64,000 bases of DNA, taken from the NCBI RefSeq assembly GCF_037975245.1, contig NC_092568.1, forward strand, positions 32,334,501 through 32,398,500. The letters are read 5' to 3'. This DNA is from Apostichopus japonicus. Taxonomy: Eukaryota > Echinodermata > Holothuroidea > Aspidochirotida > Stichopodidae. The notes beneath the pieces were generated by a model. The model ran no database searches, had not been told where the DNA came from, and was given only the letters and a program-made list of their open reading frames with translations. Positions 1-13,700 of the stretch are shown here, piece by piece; the first letter of the stretch is position 1, and every line of letters begins with the position of its first letter. A program made the translations under genes and the position numbers.

Positions 1-89
1 TGGCCGTGTGTCGTAACAAACAACTTCGTTTCGAAGAAACCATGCACTGCCTGGTACCGTTGTGATTTGTCGGCTAAATGAATCAAAAT

Positions 90-92
90 ATT

Positions 93-166
<74 letters not shown>

Positions 167-321
167 ATAATATATATTATATATATATACATATATATAT
201 ATATATAAATGAAAATCGTAATGAGTTGGAAAATCAAGAACAGTGCAAAAACTTCCAGCCTCCATCGGGATTCGAACCCGGGCCTCCCGCTCTATACGCG
301 GACACCCTAACCACTATAGGC
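90..321 (-). mobile_element. tRNA-derived SINE copy with AT microsatellite tail
   Basis: On the minus strand 321-258 reads as a worn tRNA: partial acceptor pairing (GCCTATA with GGAGGC), an A-box-like TAGTGGTTAGGGTG, a TCCGC/GCGGG anticodon stem and a perfect B box GGTTCGAATCC. It is 64 nt, short in the D arm, with mismatched stems, so it is not a working tRNA. About 50 nt of body follow and then a long (AT)n run at 90-210. This is the usual order of a tRNA-headed SINE with a simple-repeat tail. Confidence 0.55.
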
Positions 322-540
322 CATGGATGCTGATTGTATGCAGAGGTGTGAAACCGGTAAGGAAGGTCGTAATTCCAATGTAGGCGTTTGTCACCTGCAT
401 CGAACAATACAAGTTATGTATAGTCTTTACTTAATCTATATACTGCACCTTACACATGTCTTTTTATTGTATATCCAGCTATGTATACATTGATTATGCA
501 GGTCATTATATTGTGTTTATATTGTTTTATTAAACTAGTA

Positions 541-900
541 CTTAGGTGGGCAACCTACGGCTGGCGGGCCACTTGCGGCCCGCCAGTGCTTTTTTGCGTC
601 CGTGTGAGATGTCTCAAGTAAAAGAAAGAATCAATCATTTTTACATCATCACAAAACACGAGCTAGCTGCTTAGAATTTATTGGCAATAGAGATGCTGTC
701 TGGTAGGCCTTTTATCCCCATTAATTATCAACTGTATACTGACATGTTTTTGTGAATACAGATTAAGTACACACACCTATTACTTGAAAGTCCTCGGAAT
801 CAAAGATTTGAAATCAACAGCATGTCGTTGGTTAGGTGCGGCCCAATCAATTTTTCACTCCTTATATCTGACCCATTCATTCAAAAAGGTTGCCCACGGG
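541..900. mobile_element. hAT-like transposon relic
   Basis: The left end reads GGTGGGCAACC followed by alternating CGGCTGGCGGGCC / GCGGCCCGCC, a pattern common at hAT ends. The right end at about 888-897 holds the inverse GGTTGCCCAC. Eleven bases (GTGGGCAACCT) match as inverted repeats. CTAGTAC flanks both sides at some distance, but no clean 8-bp TSD abuts the TIRs, so the borders are approximate. Confidence 0.45.
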
Positions 901-1534
901 CCCTGGGCCTCGACTCTAGTACATGTACATGTGTTCTGTGTGACTGGACTCATCTCCTGTTCAAACGTAGAAGCATCTGTCAAATCCGAACGTACTAACC
1001 TGTCAGGCCTGTGATAATACATCCATGGTCTTCAATTTCAGTTATATGTTTTGAATTCTGCTAGATTTGTATAAGTATCAACTCTAAAGTTCCTATAAAT
1101 ATCGATGATGAACTCTATTATAAATCACGAATTTCACAAACAGCGCCATCATTTGTTGATTGACCTTTTATAACGCATACCTGCTTGAAGGTAGCAAACG
1201 CATTGCCTCTGTCGATGTTTCCAAAAGTTCACTGTGTATCAGTCATCATCTCTGTAACGTTTTTAAGGCGCGAATTGTTTTGAACAAGGAACCATTATCC
1301 GTACATTGATGCAACTCGAGAATGCGTCGTAGGAAATAATTATCTTTGCCCGTTTCAAAGCTTCAATAAAATTGTGAATAACCGGATAAAAATGAACGCA
1401 AACAGAAACCGTCACAATGTTTTATAGATTTAGCTGAAAATAATACGAACGGGAAGAATAGATCAACAGCCCTGTCAGTAGCAGACGACAATACAGTGAG
1501 TAACCATTCTGTGAGGAGTTAAAACAGGAGGACG

Positions 1535-1720
1535 ATGGTCTACAAATGCCTCCAAAAGGCCGCCCGAAACCCACAAAGTCCAACGTCAAAGCAAAAGCAA
1601 CTGCATATGTTTATACTGAAGAACAGCAATCCCCTCATAGGAAAAATCTTCGAATTGTCGGATACCCAGTTCTTTTTTTATTCGGCCTACTGCGGTTTCT
1701 TCTCTTCCAGTTTTGGGTAA
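1535..1720 (+). promoter_or_regulatory. Overlapping upstream ORF of SPAST
   Basis: An ATG at 1535 lies 11 nt before the spastin M1 codon in another frame. It opens 61 codons and stops at 1718-1720. Its context is strong (A at -3, G at +4), whereas M1 at 1546 has C at -3 and C at +4. The ORF product resembles nothing known. It ends 77 nt before the M85 codon (1798), which has A at -3 and G at +4. Inference: most scanning ribosomes would miss M1 and could start again at M85. Whether the 5' end of the mRNA lies upstream of 1535 is not visible. Confidence 0.6.
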
Positions 1721-4700
1721 CACTCGCACCGTATGTTTGTAAAAATAACTTTTTACAGACCCCTCGAACGGAGGTCACAGATTCAGAAAATCTGACTATG
1801 GCAGAGGAAAATACAAACGCAAGTCAGGGCGAAAGCGAACCATCGTTGGTAAGACAACGATACCACCACAAGAAGGCATTTGAGCTCATATCACAGGCCC
1901 TTCAGGTTGACGAATCTAAAACTGGTAGGAACTATTTTGCAATATTTATGTTTCCAGACTGCCTAGCGTTAGAACTAGGAAGGCCTAGGCTAGCTTAGGC
2001 TTCATTACTGTAGGCAAGCCTAAGTCAAGGCTCATGGCCATAGGTCTACTGGGTTCCAGTGCCATTCCGCCATGATAGGTACAAACTGCCATACCATTCT
2101 GCAATAGGTTTCGATCCTTTTCGCCTTGGCGGAAAAGCTCGAAAGCTAGCGGAAAGGTACATATTTTAGGAATGGATTTTACACCTGTAGGATTGTATCG
2201 AGTGAAAGGATAGGTACACTGTCTTCAAATGTTCGCTGGATAGACTGAATTGTAGTTAAGACAAGATTGGGGAAAAGATACACATGCAGTCTTTAATGTA
2301 CATCATGTACAACATGTACCACATGTATGACATGTTGATTGTATAGTTTTGATTCTAACTAGTTCGTAATCTGAGTAGACACACTCAATATACAATGTAT
2401 ACAACTATATAACGTAGTTGGTTGAATAAATCAAATTAAGTAAGGTTGATTGTTTATTAAATAGATCAGTTCTGATTGTTGATTTAAATGACTGATTTTG
2501 TGGATTTTTCAGGCCTAGGTAGTGTGAAGCGAAGCAATATACAGTGCAAATAGGCATACAGTGCACCCACAATTATATGTGCTCTTTCTGCCACACAAAA
2601 AATGCTCTACCGCCATCGGAGTACATGGCGGAATGGCACTTTTTCTATGGTTTAAAGAGCACATTTTCTATGGCAGAATTTACCAATGGCGTAATACACG
2701 GTCCCTGGTCTACCGTACCTCGGCCTAGTACTTAAGTACTCGAGGATGGGTTCCACCAATGATAGATGCAATATTTCGACAGCAATGTGATCACAAAAGA
2801 AATATACGTACAGTACGCCTGCCACGAAAGTACAATGATAAGATTTAGCCAAGTGCTTTAACAACTTTACCTGAAATTATAATTTAAATCCATCAATATG
2901 ATTCCATGAATAGGCTACAAATAAATTAGTCTTAAGCCCACAGCGCACTGCTCATCTGATCACAAACTGACATACCTCGACTGTCCTGATTTTCGAAAAT
3001 CATGAAGACCCATAGACTGCCCACATGCCTACACTGACTGACTGTTCAGTGCACACATGCCACACAACGACTGGTTGCTTTTTAACGACAAGAGCTCATG
3101 TAGTCACTTGCAGATTTATAACCCTGTGAATGGATACATCATTTTTTTAAACTGTGAAGTTTTATTTGTTAACCCCACCTGACATCAAGTCGGCAAAACC
3201 TAATTTTTCCGACTAAAGCTGATGCCACTTAAAACTAGCTAATTTTTTATCAGGTTTAGTCTTTTGCATACACTCACTCCCCAATTATCCACAATATGTA
3301 ACAATGATGCAGTGGAGGCATATATCGCAATGTATTAAAAGCTGTTGGCAAAAAAAAAAGGTACATTTTCTTCTTTCACTGTCAAGTACTGTATGTGATG
3401 ACACCCTACCTTACTGGTCCAACTACGGGACAGAAAAATTGAAGGTACACCAACTTATTTGGCTAGCTGTCCGTTTAACAGTAGCTTGATCGTTCGAGAC
3501 AGATTAGTCTCACTTTGGAGGAACAAACTCAGGTTCGTTGGTCCTGAGGCAGAAATCTAGTTGCTTACATGAATTTCTGGTTGCATTGAAACTAAATACC
3601 CGAAAATAGGCATGGAAATTGTCATCCATCACTTTGGAAATACTGAAATAAACAAACTAGTGGTAGAATTATATTAACCTGAATGGGAGTTTTACTGGCC
3701 CAAAACTACAGTATGTTCTACAGTATTCACCAAACCTACACATCTCTCCAACAGTGCACAATTATGTGTCATTCAAAATTTCTTTAGTCAACCACTGTTG
3801 CTTTTCGGACGACCAAAAAGGTGAGACCTGGTCGTTTGAGGGACAACCAGCAAATATCCCTAGAAATCTGCCTTGATACTAGTTATCTTACAGAGTGAAT
3901 TACAGAGTGAAAAGGATGGACCAATACCATAAATATTGTAATAGATCCATTAGTGTTACTGGTGTTGTATCGATCCATTTATGAAACGTCTATTGTTGTG
4001 TACTGTAATGGAACTTATGATTTGGGTCTAGGTAATCTCAACTTAAAGCATTTATCAGAGAAGGTCTTGTCTACTAAGGATGCTTAAATCTATGGCAGTT
4101 ACAGTATGTCTACTTCCTGAGTACTTAATTGTCTGGACGGACAAAAAGCTGTTGATGTCATCTTTTGGAAACCTTTTTGTAATGTAATGTTACAAATAAA
4201 ATCTTATATAGCGCACTGTGCGCGATGCATCTGTGCGCTTTACAAACAATCTAGAATATACAATGACATAAAACAGTATACATAAAACAGTAAATTTTTG
4301 TAAGGTACTGTACTCATCAGTGAAACTTGTATCAGTTAAACGCTATGTAAATTTTTTATATTCTACTTTAGGCCTAATAATGCCAGAAAGCTGTTAACCA
4401 ACTATGCACATTGCTACCCTATCTTGCTTCATTCGCAATAACAACTCTAATTAGACACTCGTAAGTCGTAACTGAAACTGCCCTAGCTACAAGTACAACC
4501 ATGGTTGTCTGACCAGCACAACAAACTGTAGTAAAATAACAATGCCAAAAAGTCCTAGGCCTATGTACACTATAAGAAATATGTGTTAATTTGTTGAGTA
4601 GAACACCAGCTTTGGGGTTGTACCAATTAATCATGTTACTAATAGATTTGAATTATTTAGTCACAATGCAATCTGAAATTTATGTACGCAACTAGTCACC

Positions 4701-7700
4701 CTTCAGATGATCTCCATTCTCCAAAGCTGATTTGGTCGTCGGAACAGAAATTTGGACAACCGTATGACTATGACCCTTACAAATTTGCCTACTGAGATTG
4801 TTTGACTTCTAGACCTACCTTGTATTGCTTACATGTAAAACCAGGATATTTACTTAACAGATAGTTCTGGTTCCCAGAATGAACTTTGCAAATACAAATT
4901 TGAAATTAGTATTGCCACTTTTTAATTGAAATTTGAATTTTAAATTCTACCTATAAATAATGACATAAAAGTCTTGTAAAAATGATTTACTTCCTATCTG
5001 TTAGACTTAAATCTCTACTTATCATGACAAAAATTGTATACATTTTGGGAAAATGAGGGAAGATTGAGAGAAAAAATTGAGAAGTACAGTACAGTACTGT
5101 ATCGATTGTTTTGCAACATTTTGTTATATTTTATATGCAGAGGATCTGTACAGTAGCATGTATACAGAAAAGGAAGTTTTATTAGAGTTTGTATTGTCCA
5201 CTAACAGCTGTTTGATTAGCATTGCTGTACCCAAATATTTTGGAAGCCTGAGGAAAGCAAGTGAGTCCATGATTAATGTACATATAATAAAGATTTAAGT
5301 TGTTCTTTCTGTTCTATATTTTTGAATGCCAAGTATATTGAAACAATTTCAGTAGTAATTGACACTTTAGGTCTGTCTATAAGTATATACTGTGTGGTAA
5401 ACATTCATTTTTGGCAGGTGGGGGCTGGTGGGGGCAGAATCTGGGCTGGTATGAAACAGACTCACAAGTCTGTTAGCATTTAAAGGCATTAAAGACTGGC
5501 CCCAAACGGCGTGCGGTCATCTGAAAAAGTTAACTTTCTGTTGCTTGCAAGTGATGTTTTGTTCGTGTCGCTACAAAATGCAGACAGTAATGAAACGTGA
5601 TACCTTGTTATCTTTAGCTGGACCTGAGATGTCCATTGCTGTATCGTTTGTATACTGTGCTGTGGGTACTGACCGCAGCTGTATGTAATGACTGTACACT
5701 AGTGTCTAATTACCGACGGTAGCAAGCTGTGTGTGTATTTTCTGGGATCGATGGTGGTGTTTAACACTTCTGTTACACCTCATTCGAAACTAGGTCAAAT
5801 TACCGGCATTAGACGTTTCTTTTTGTGCCAGTCTTCACACCCTTAAATGTTAAATGCTAACAAACTTGTGTGTCTGTTTCATACCAATCCAGATTCTCCA
5901 AGCGATTGGCTGGCATTACGTCATTGCCTGCGGCTTCGGCCTGAAAGTCATCGTCGTCAGATTCATCCGTTCCTGGCTCTAACATATACTGTTGGGTTGT
6001 ATGTGGAAATTCAAAATCCTCATCCCTTTCTTTTTCAGACAGTGGAAATTTCATCAGATTCTGAGCTGTCTGTGTCAATCTCTAGAGGAAATAGGGCTGT
6101 CTAATTTCTTGTTGTGCGCAGAAGTGTTATTTTTTGGACTGATCTGCGCTGCAATACTGCATGTCTTCAAATTTGCATATGAAAGGTCAATGCACCTAAC
6201 GACACATAAATTGTCTTCAAATACCACTAAATTTCTAATTGATGGATTTTAGCAATGCAAACCTTCATGAAAGAGTCAGGATTGGCCACTAGATTTTCGT
6301 TTTTACTGTAATTGTTGCCAGACCTTTAAGGGAGATACGTATTTATACCCAACCATTCTTGTTATTCCACGTGATAGAGTCTACTGTCCTGAATAACTTT
6401 CCAAAATGCAAAGAAATATCTGTCTCCATTTGGGCATACATCCCAGATTTAATGTTCCTCCACACACAATGTTGAAGACTTGATCAAGTCTAACCATGGC
6501 ATCATCAAGTATATATTGTGTATATTCCTTGTAATGGAGATGGGTTTTGCCAATGCTGAATCTAAAATAATAAACCTCTGAACTCTGACCTAATGATGGC
6601 ATTGGTTTCAGTGTCGAGGTCAGTGGCGGAGCGTCCATACAGTCAGGGGGGGCGGATGCCCCCCCTGACGGACTCAAATGGACTGCTGGCGCCCTTTTAA
6701 GCTCTTTACCACTTTTTACTTATTCTAGATTATTGACTTTTTTATTGTGCTCTCATCTACTTATTGACATTTGTCACATTTTGTTGGTGTAATTTGGCGA
6801 TGACACCTATTTATTCTTCGTTTATCTGCAAATAAGCCAGGCCCGGAAAGGGTAATTTCCGGCGATCTAGGGAGTATCTTTACTCAAAAATTTTTTGTAC
6901 GCTACGCGCCAACCAGTGGTGGCGCTCCGCTTAGATAGTTGTGAAAGCGCCCCTACAGACCATTCTCGCCCCTCCTGACCAATACCCCTAGCTCCGCCAC
7001 TGGTCAAGGTCACAAGGTGGTTTACATTCCACCTTGAGAATGTGATAAAAATGAAAAGAGAGATTAAAAGGTTGAGATCATATGGGCACTATGACACAGA
7101 CCTACAAAATGATGTCCCAAATAGCACACAAACTCTTTGAAAACAGTTTGAATGACTTGTTCTTCACGAAGATCTCTGTAATATAAGCCAAAGATGGTTG
7201 GGTTTGTGTCCCAATTAACTAATGTTTGACAAGGTTGATTAAAGAATTGTAATAATCATTACCCTTAATAGTCTCATTCATATTTGATTGCTATGGTAAA
7301 CAGGGAGACACCTCTTTTTATGCAAAATTCCTTTGATGTACAACCCCTCCTTTTTGTTCTTTTTTATTTTTTTCCCCTCTTATCTGACCATTATGATATT
7401 ATGGTGCTCTGTTTTGATTTGTCCGCAAGTCATTTATCCCATGACTCTGAAACATCGAAGTCATCTTTGCCCTGCCACTTTTTCATCTTTGGTTCAAGCT
7501 TTGATAATAAAGATCTGGTAGCAAAGCTTTATATGTCACAGAAATACTGAATATTTGAATGAATTCAACTCTAACTCATTGTTAATCATTGACCTTGCAT
7601 TAAACAGTACTTCAGTGCAACCTACATATTGTAATTGTTGCTTGCATTGACTTCGAAATTTAGACATCTTACCTGAGAGAGTTAACCTTTATATATCATT

Positions 7701-10700
7701 GATTCACTCTTTCTTCAAATTCGTTACACCTTTATCTGAATAATTCATCTCTAGGGTGCTACAAACTCATCAGTGTAACCAGCTGATAAGGTATGAGTCA
7801 GTGATTGCATATTGCATAACAACTTGAGGGCTTATAAATACTCTCTGCTAATGATCACATGGTACTGCAGCATTACAGGACTTTTAGTGCTCAAGCTGCG
7901 ATACTGTATATCACTCTTAACTAGAATCTATGTTATTGATTATCCTGGATGTCCAGCCTATTTGGCTCTAATTAAAGTGGATTGTATCATGGCTCACTGC
8001 TATTCTCACATCTCATGGGAAATGATTCTAAGAGGAAATTTTAAGTTTCTATTTACAGAGAGTAGAAGGTGAAACGGACTGAGGTGGTCGATGGAAAATC
8101 TGACCCGAAGGGTGAAAGTGAACTATGACTGTCAGTTGTAAATCACACATCTGTGCTGCAAGTCATTACATATTGGCAAGCCTCATTAGCATAATTGTGT
8201 GCGTGTGTGTGTGTGTGTGTGTATGCTTCGCAAGGGTAAAATTGTATGTTACAATAAATTGTTTATAGAGTTTAACATATTGTAAATCTCAAACTAAATT
8301 AAGGAAACTTTCTGGACCAGTTCTCAGCTTCACATCTTGTTCTGGTTCGAAGATATGATGTACATAAGTTTTCCAAATTATTTTACTGGCAAAGCCTAGA
8401 TGAACTGTACACAATCCAAGGTTCTTATTGTCATTTTTTCTGGGTTTTTTCCTGAAAGTCTGAAAATCTTGTAAACATGTTAACTCCAATAGTAAGCCTA
8501 ATGCTTAGATGAATTTCAAAGTTCTATAATTAACCCTACCGTCAAAGGTCACTTGAGATCACTACAGTCCAAAATGTAAAAATGTTTAAACATCTTAAAA
8601 CACTAAAGGTAAAGTGTGGATGAGCTTTGTACAGTTTTTACTATACATGTAGATCAGTATCATTATTCTATGCATGACATGTACTGTACATTACAATCAA
8701 CAGACATGTAACCCTATTGATTTTATGGAGGTCAATTATTAACAAAGGTTAAACCTTGAAAATGTTGTAAAGTTGGAAACTTTCAAAGCTTGGATGAACT
8801 TCATATGTGATATATGCCCATACATGCACATGATCATTTTTGTAAAGTCTTGTTATAATATAAACTACTTTCAGCACTATTTATATACATCTTCATTAGA
8901 GGTGTGTGCAATGAAGTAAAAATTTGGTATTTGGTACAAGAAGATTAAAGATTATGTGAGAGTGTATTGAACTAAAGAATGAACCTTCATCAGCACCATT
9001 AAGTTCAAATATCAAATTAGACATTACTTTCTGTTCAAATGCTGAGAAAACATTCAACTGGCAAACTTTACATTTAGGCATGTTAGTGCTTTAATGTGAT
9101 GCCAAGGTTGTAATCATAATATCCCAGGAGTAAACTGTACATGTATAGGCATGTTAGTGCTTTCATGTGATGCCAAGCTTGTAAACAGTAAATTGTACTA
9201 AACGTCATTCCTCATATGTGGCCGACCTGTATTTACTGAATTTTAGAAACCACCAGGTTTTTGGTTGAGGTCAAAGATTAAGGGTGGTCAAAGTGAACAC
9301 CTGACTGCAATAGCTCATTACCTCAAGAAGATGAACTTGGATTAACCCAAATAGATAGTGTCAGCCAAAACTGTCTTATACTCAGAGGAATTCTACTTCA
9401 GCTTACATTGACTTCAAATATGTGAAGAGCTGATGCCAAATATGTTCACTACACTGGGTTACGTATCACATAGCAACTACCTGATTGTATCTCCAAAGAA
9501 CAAGACTGTACAGTAGTCTCATTTATCACTCCATTGTAAGTGATATACTATTATAATTGACAAGTTGCTTGACATTGTAGTGCAGTATGCCATCTTGTTC
9601 TTGAAAGCTATTTATAGATGAACATAGCTCAGAGCTTTGTATATTACTGTGTTAGGCAAGTAGGCAAGTAACGTAAATCAGTACGCATTTATATTGCATT
9701 CTGGGTACTCTTTTAGTGGCGATATATATCATAGAAGTTATCACTCTATTTTTGTTTATCTTTCCTTCTTGTTTTATTTTTGCAGGTACTAAGAAACAAG
9801 CCTTAGATCTATACAGAAAAGGTGTCAAGGAACTGGAACAGGGTATTGCTATAGACTGTGGCAAAGAAGGTTTGTATTCAGAATTTTGTATTTTGTTTTC
9901 TCCATATTAGTTTTCAGGACTGTAGTTGAGTCCAGCAGATCTGGGTCCAGTCTGAGACAAGTCTGAGTTGAAAACATACAGAGTCTATTAAGTCAAGGCT
10001 GACTCCAGAGCCCCTGAGTCCAATTCGGAGTCAGAGTCCAGGCTATGTACATACTGTACAAGTATGCATTCTATCATAATTTCACATATATCTGAATTCC
10101 TCCCATCTCAATCACACTTTTGCCCATACCATACTATATTCTCATATAACATGTTTGAGGTATTCAGTTAGGATAGATACATAATTGCTGTCTCTTCCTA
10201 GCGGTTTGGAGTCATTTTCTCAAATTTTGTGCTGTCTCTTCATAGCGGTTTGGAGTCATTTTCTCAAATTTTGTGCTGTCTCTTCATAGCGGTTTGGAGT
10301 CATTTTCTCAAATTTTGTGCATAGTTTTTTCCTGGACGTTATTTTGTAATTTATGCTTTCTTGCATAGGTCATGGATTAGATTACAGTGCAAACTGGAGG
10401 CATTCCAAGTCAGATTAAACAAAGGGGGGGGGGGGGGGTATAGCATTTAACATGTGGTTTATTTCTTTATTTGGACATCTCAGTTGAGATGCAGATTTTT
10501 AAGAACAGCAAGGGTAAGGGTGAGGTTTAAACAGTTATTCTAAGTAGGCTCAAAGTTACACACTGGTTATGTTTTGTTCTTCTTTTTATTATGTTAATAT
10601 TTTTCTTTCAATTCTGTTATACTGTATTTGGTGAAATAAAAAATATAGTGCTTCTCATACTAGTTTAAAAGAAAAATATCAACAATGAATGTTGTTCAAA

Positions 10701-13700
10701 AATTGTTTACTTCTGTAAAAATAGTTGCAGTACATCAAAAGTGTTGATTTTAATAGCAGCACAGAAAACCTTCAGTTGCACACATACCACATTGGACATT
10801 AACACACACAGTATAATGATATTAACTTCAATTATAAAATTTAAATTCAGTTGGAAATATTTTGTTCTAAAGCAAATATTCATTATGTACATCGCCATAT
10901 TTAAATGTATACTACATTGTTCTGTTTAATCATGTGAGAAATTATAATAAAATTTAAAGGTTCCATCGATTATCATATTGTGACTCATTTTAATTGCTGA
11001 GTGTACACTATACATATTTGAAATGGATTAGTACTTAAACATGTATACCATCGACACTTCAGCAGACCCAGGCAACAATTTCAGATTTCCTCAGGTGCTG
11101 AGTGTCCTTGGACTACCTTTTCTCATATTAAATCGCTGCCAATTATTTCTGATATCTGAAGCAACCAAACTACCAGCTTCACAGAAACCTGTGTCTTTCA
11201 CTGTTGTTGATGTAAAAAATTGTCACATTAATTCAAATAAGCGTGCAATTATTCATTATTTATCAAGATTTTTCCCAAGACTATCAGAGTGGTTTTTTGA
11301 GATGGTATTGCCCTAACCAAGTAAAACAAATGCAATAAAAACCACTAAAATTGTAGTCTTAGAGACTGAGATAGCAGGTAATGAGTTGAGTGAGTAATAC
11401 TCTGTCTTTGTGTGGCCTCTTCATCTGTAGCCTCAGGTGTTTTTCTGTTTCCATCATCAAGATAAGAGTAGAGCTCTTCTTTAGACAATTATAAACAGTA
11501 CAAGACGAAGCTCGGTGCAAGGTAGATTAGCTTGCACACACAATACCCAGGGAGAAAATGTGTGTATTTCTATGCAGTGTGTAAACGTTTATGGTAATGG
11601 ATTATATATGGTCTTTTGATTTTATTTATATGAATGTGGCAAAAACAAAACGGGAGAAATAACTGTACTGTAGGAATTGTTATGACCTGATGAGAACGTT
11701 GTGTCTTTTCATACATTTTCCAACTGAAACTACATGGAATTGGTAAAAAAATATATAAATATGTTTTTAGGAAGTGAGTTAATCCTTTCAATATTCTCCT
11801 CATTCATTTAATCTGAGGTTAGGGAAGTCAGTAACTTGGGTTGGCCGGGTTTGAAGCTGTTATATTGGAGGCTGTTTCTTGCATATTTTTATTATTATTA
11901 TTGTTGTTGTTATTATTATTTTTATTATTATTTTTGTTATTATTATTATTATATTTTTTATTATTATTATGATGATTATTATTATGATTATTTTTATTAT
12001 GATTATGATGATTATTATTATTATTATTATTATTATTTAAGCTTCCTGAGAATTTGGTTAACATGTCTTGTAATAATTTTGTCAGAGGCAAAGTGTGTAT
12101 GTCATTAACTATGCTCCAAAAGAGACATCTTACACTCAATGATGATCCTATCATTCAGAATAATTGGAATACCAATAGTCAATTAAATTTTGAATATTTT
12201 CTATATTTCCACATGATTACTCTCCTTGATATATAGGAATTTATGTCATGATGTTATCTCTTGCTTATAAATATATGACTTTTTGCTATACAGATTAAAG
12301 ATACTAAAAACTTGATATTGAATGTAAACATAAAAAACCATAGTAGCGTACATATAAATGCTTCTGGTTAGGGACTTCGTTATATGGAACTTTGTGAAAT
12401 TGCAGTCGACTTCTTTCAATTAACCTAAAAAGTCAACATTAATTTTACATTCCCTTCTTGAACAGCTAGACTCAGAGTCACCATTGTGGGTGAGTCATAA
12501 TCATTAATAATAATATTAAAAGAAACAGGAATAATTGGAACAGTCCAGATCTTTAATATTACAATGTGAATAATCAATATTAGAAATCCCACAGACCAGA
12601 ATTGGCAATCTGAGTAAGTTATGAAAGAGATATGAACAAAGAATGAGAGTGAAGGCCATATATAGGAGAGAAGAACTTTAAAACTGGGTGAGATTATTGA
12701 TGTAGAGATGAGGAGAGATCTAATGACTGGTAAAAATGATTAAATGAATAATGAAAGAGTGAAGAAATTATTGACTGGAACAGAATAAAAACCACAGGAC
12801 TTAAAAGTCCTATGTTGAGCACAACTGAATTATCTATCAGCTGCTCTTTTTGTTGGTATCAATCCCTATGATGCTTTTTCTAGCTATAGTAGGAAATCCA
12901 GCCAGAATAACTTGTGCGAGTGGGGGGGGGGGGGGGGAGGATGACAGAGTTTATATGGTTCAGATACCGTTAAACGAAAAACAATCAGAATTTTTACAGA
13001 CCTGCCAAACCTGTCACAAACTCAGGGAGATTTATATTTCTCCATGTGAAAACATCTGGGCAGAGATAATAATAATAATAATATTGAGGATTTATAAAGC
13101 GCAGACATATCCACCGATAACGGTGCTCAAGGATTATCATAATATTACCCCGGTCAATGATAACCTGTCAAACGTAGAGACAATCCCTCCACATGGCAGC
13201 AGCTAAACAGCGCCCAGCTGACAGTTGTATCTCACTGGCCCCAATTTATACACCTGGGTGAAGCGATGAGGGAAAGAATAGGATGAATTCAGCGAATCTG
13301 ATTAAAACAAGAAAGCGATATGAAAACTATGGTAGAAACATTTTGGAGTTTAACATGACACCTCCGCATTTATATGGGCTACTTAAAAGAACTGTTATTT
13401 TCACGTTATGAACCTTTTCCCTACACTCTATGGGAATTTCATAAGCAACTTTTATAATATTATCCTGAAAATGAAGAGGATTTCTCCATTTTCCTATTGA
13501 AACTGTAATGCATTCCATTTCTGATCACATTTGTTTACAAATTAGAATCAAAGTTTTTTTTTGGAAAATTGGCACATTAGAAATAAGGAGAGTGTAAGAT
13601 TGCCTTAAAAACCGAGAATAATCCTGGTAAAACTGGGAGAGTTTGCAGGTCTGTGTTAACCACATTTAGTTCTTAAGTTCTGAAGCATTTGTAAAGACAT

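Larger units (their letters stand above)
1..1545. other. Upstream flank of SPAST: repeats, promoter not resolved
   Basis: This holds an AT microsatellite with a tRNA-like SINE head (90-321), a hAT-like relic (about 541-900) and about 600 bases of ordinary AT-rich sequence before the spastin start. No TATA box, CCAAT box or CpG island stands out. The spastin promoter and 5' UTR should lie in roughly 1000-1545. Confidence 0.5.

Noticed and set aside
258-321. Functional tRNA gene on the minus strand
   Set aside because: It is only 64 nt, with a shortened D arm, mismatched acceptor and T stems and an ATA anticodon. A SINE head explains it better.
9716-9910. Stand-alone ORF around [16 protein letters not shown]
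   Set aside because: It is SPAST exon 2 read through into both introns. The same holds for frames at 19078, 21603, 29010, 32095, 45376, 50964 and 54908 (exons of SPAST or KPTN).
11828-12154. Poly-Asn / poly-Tyr reading frames
   Set aside because: They are translations of the TTA/ATT microsatellite in SPAST intron 2.
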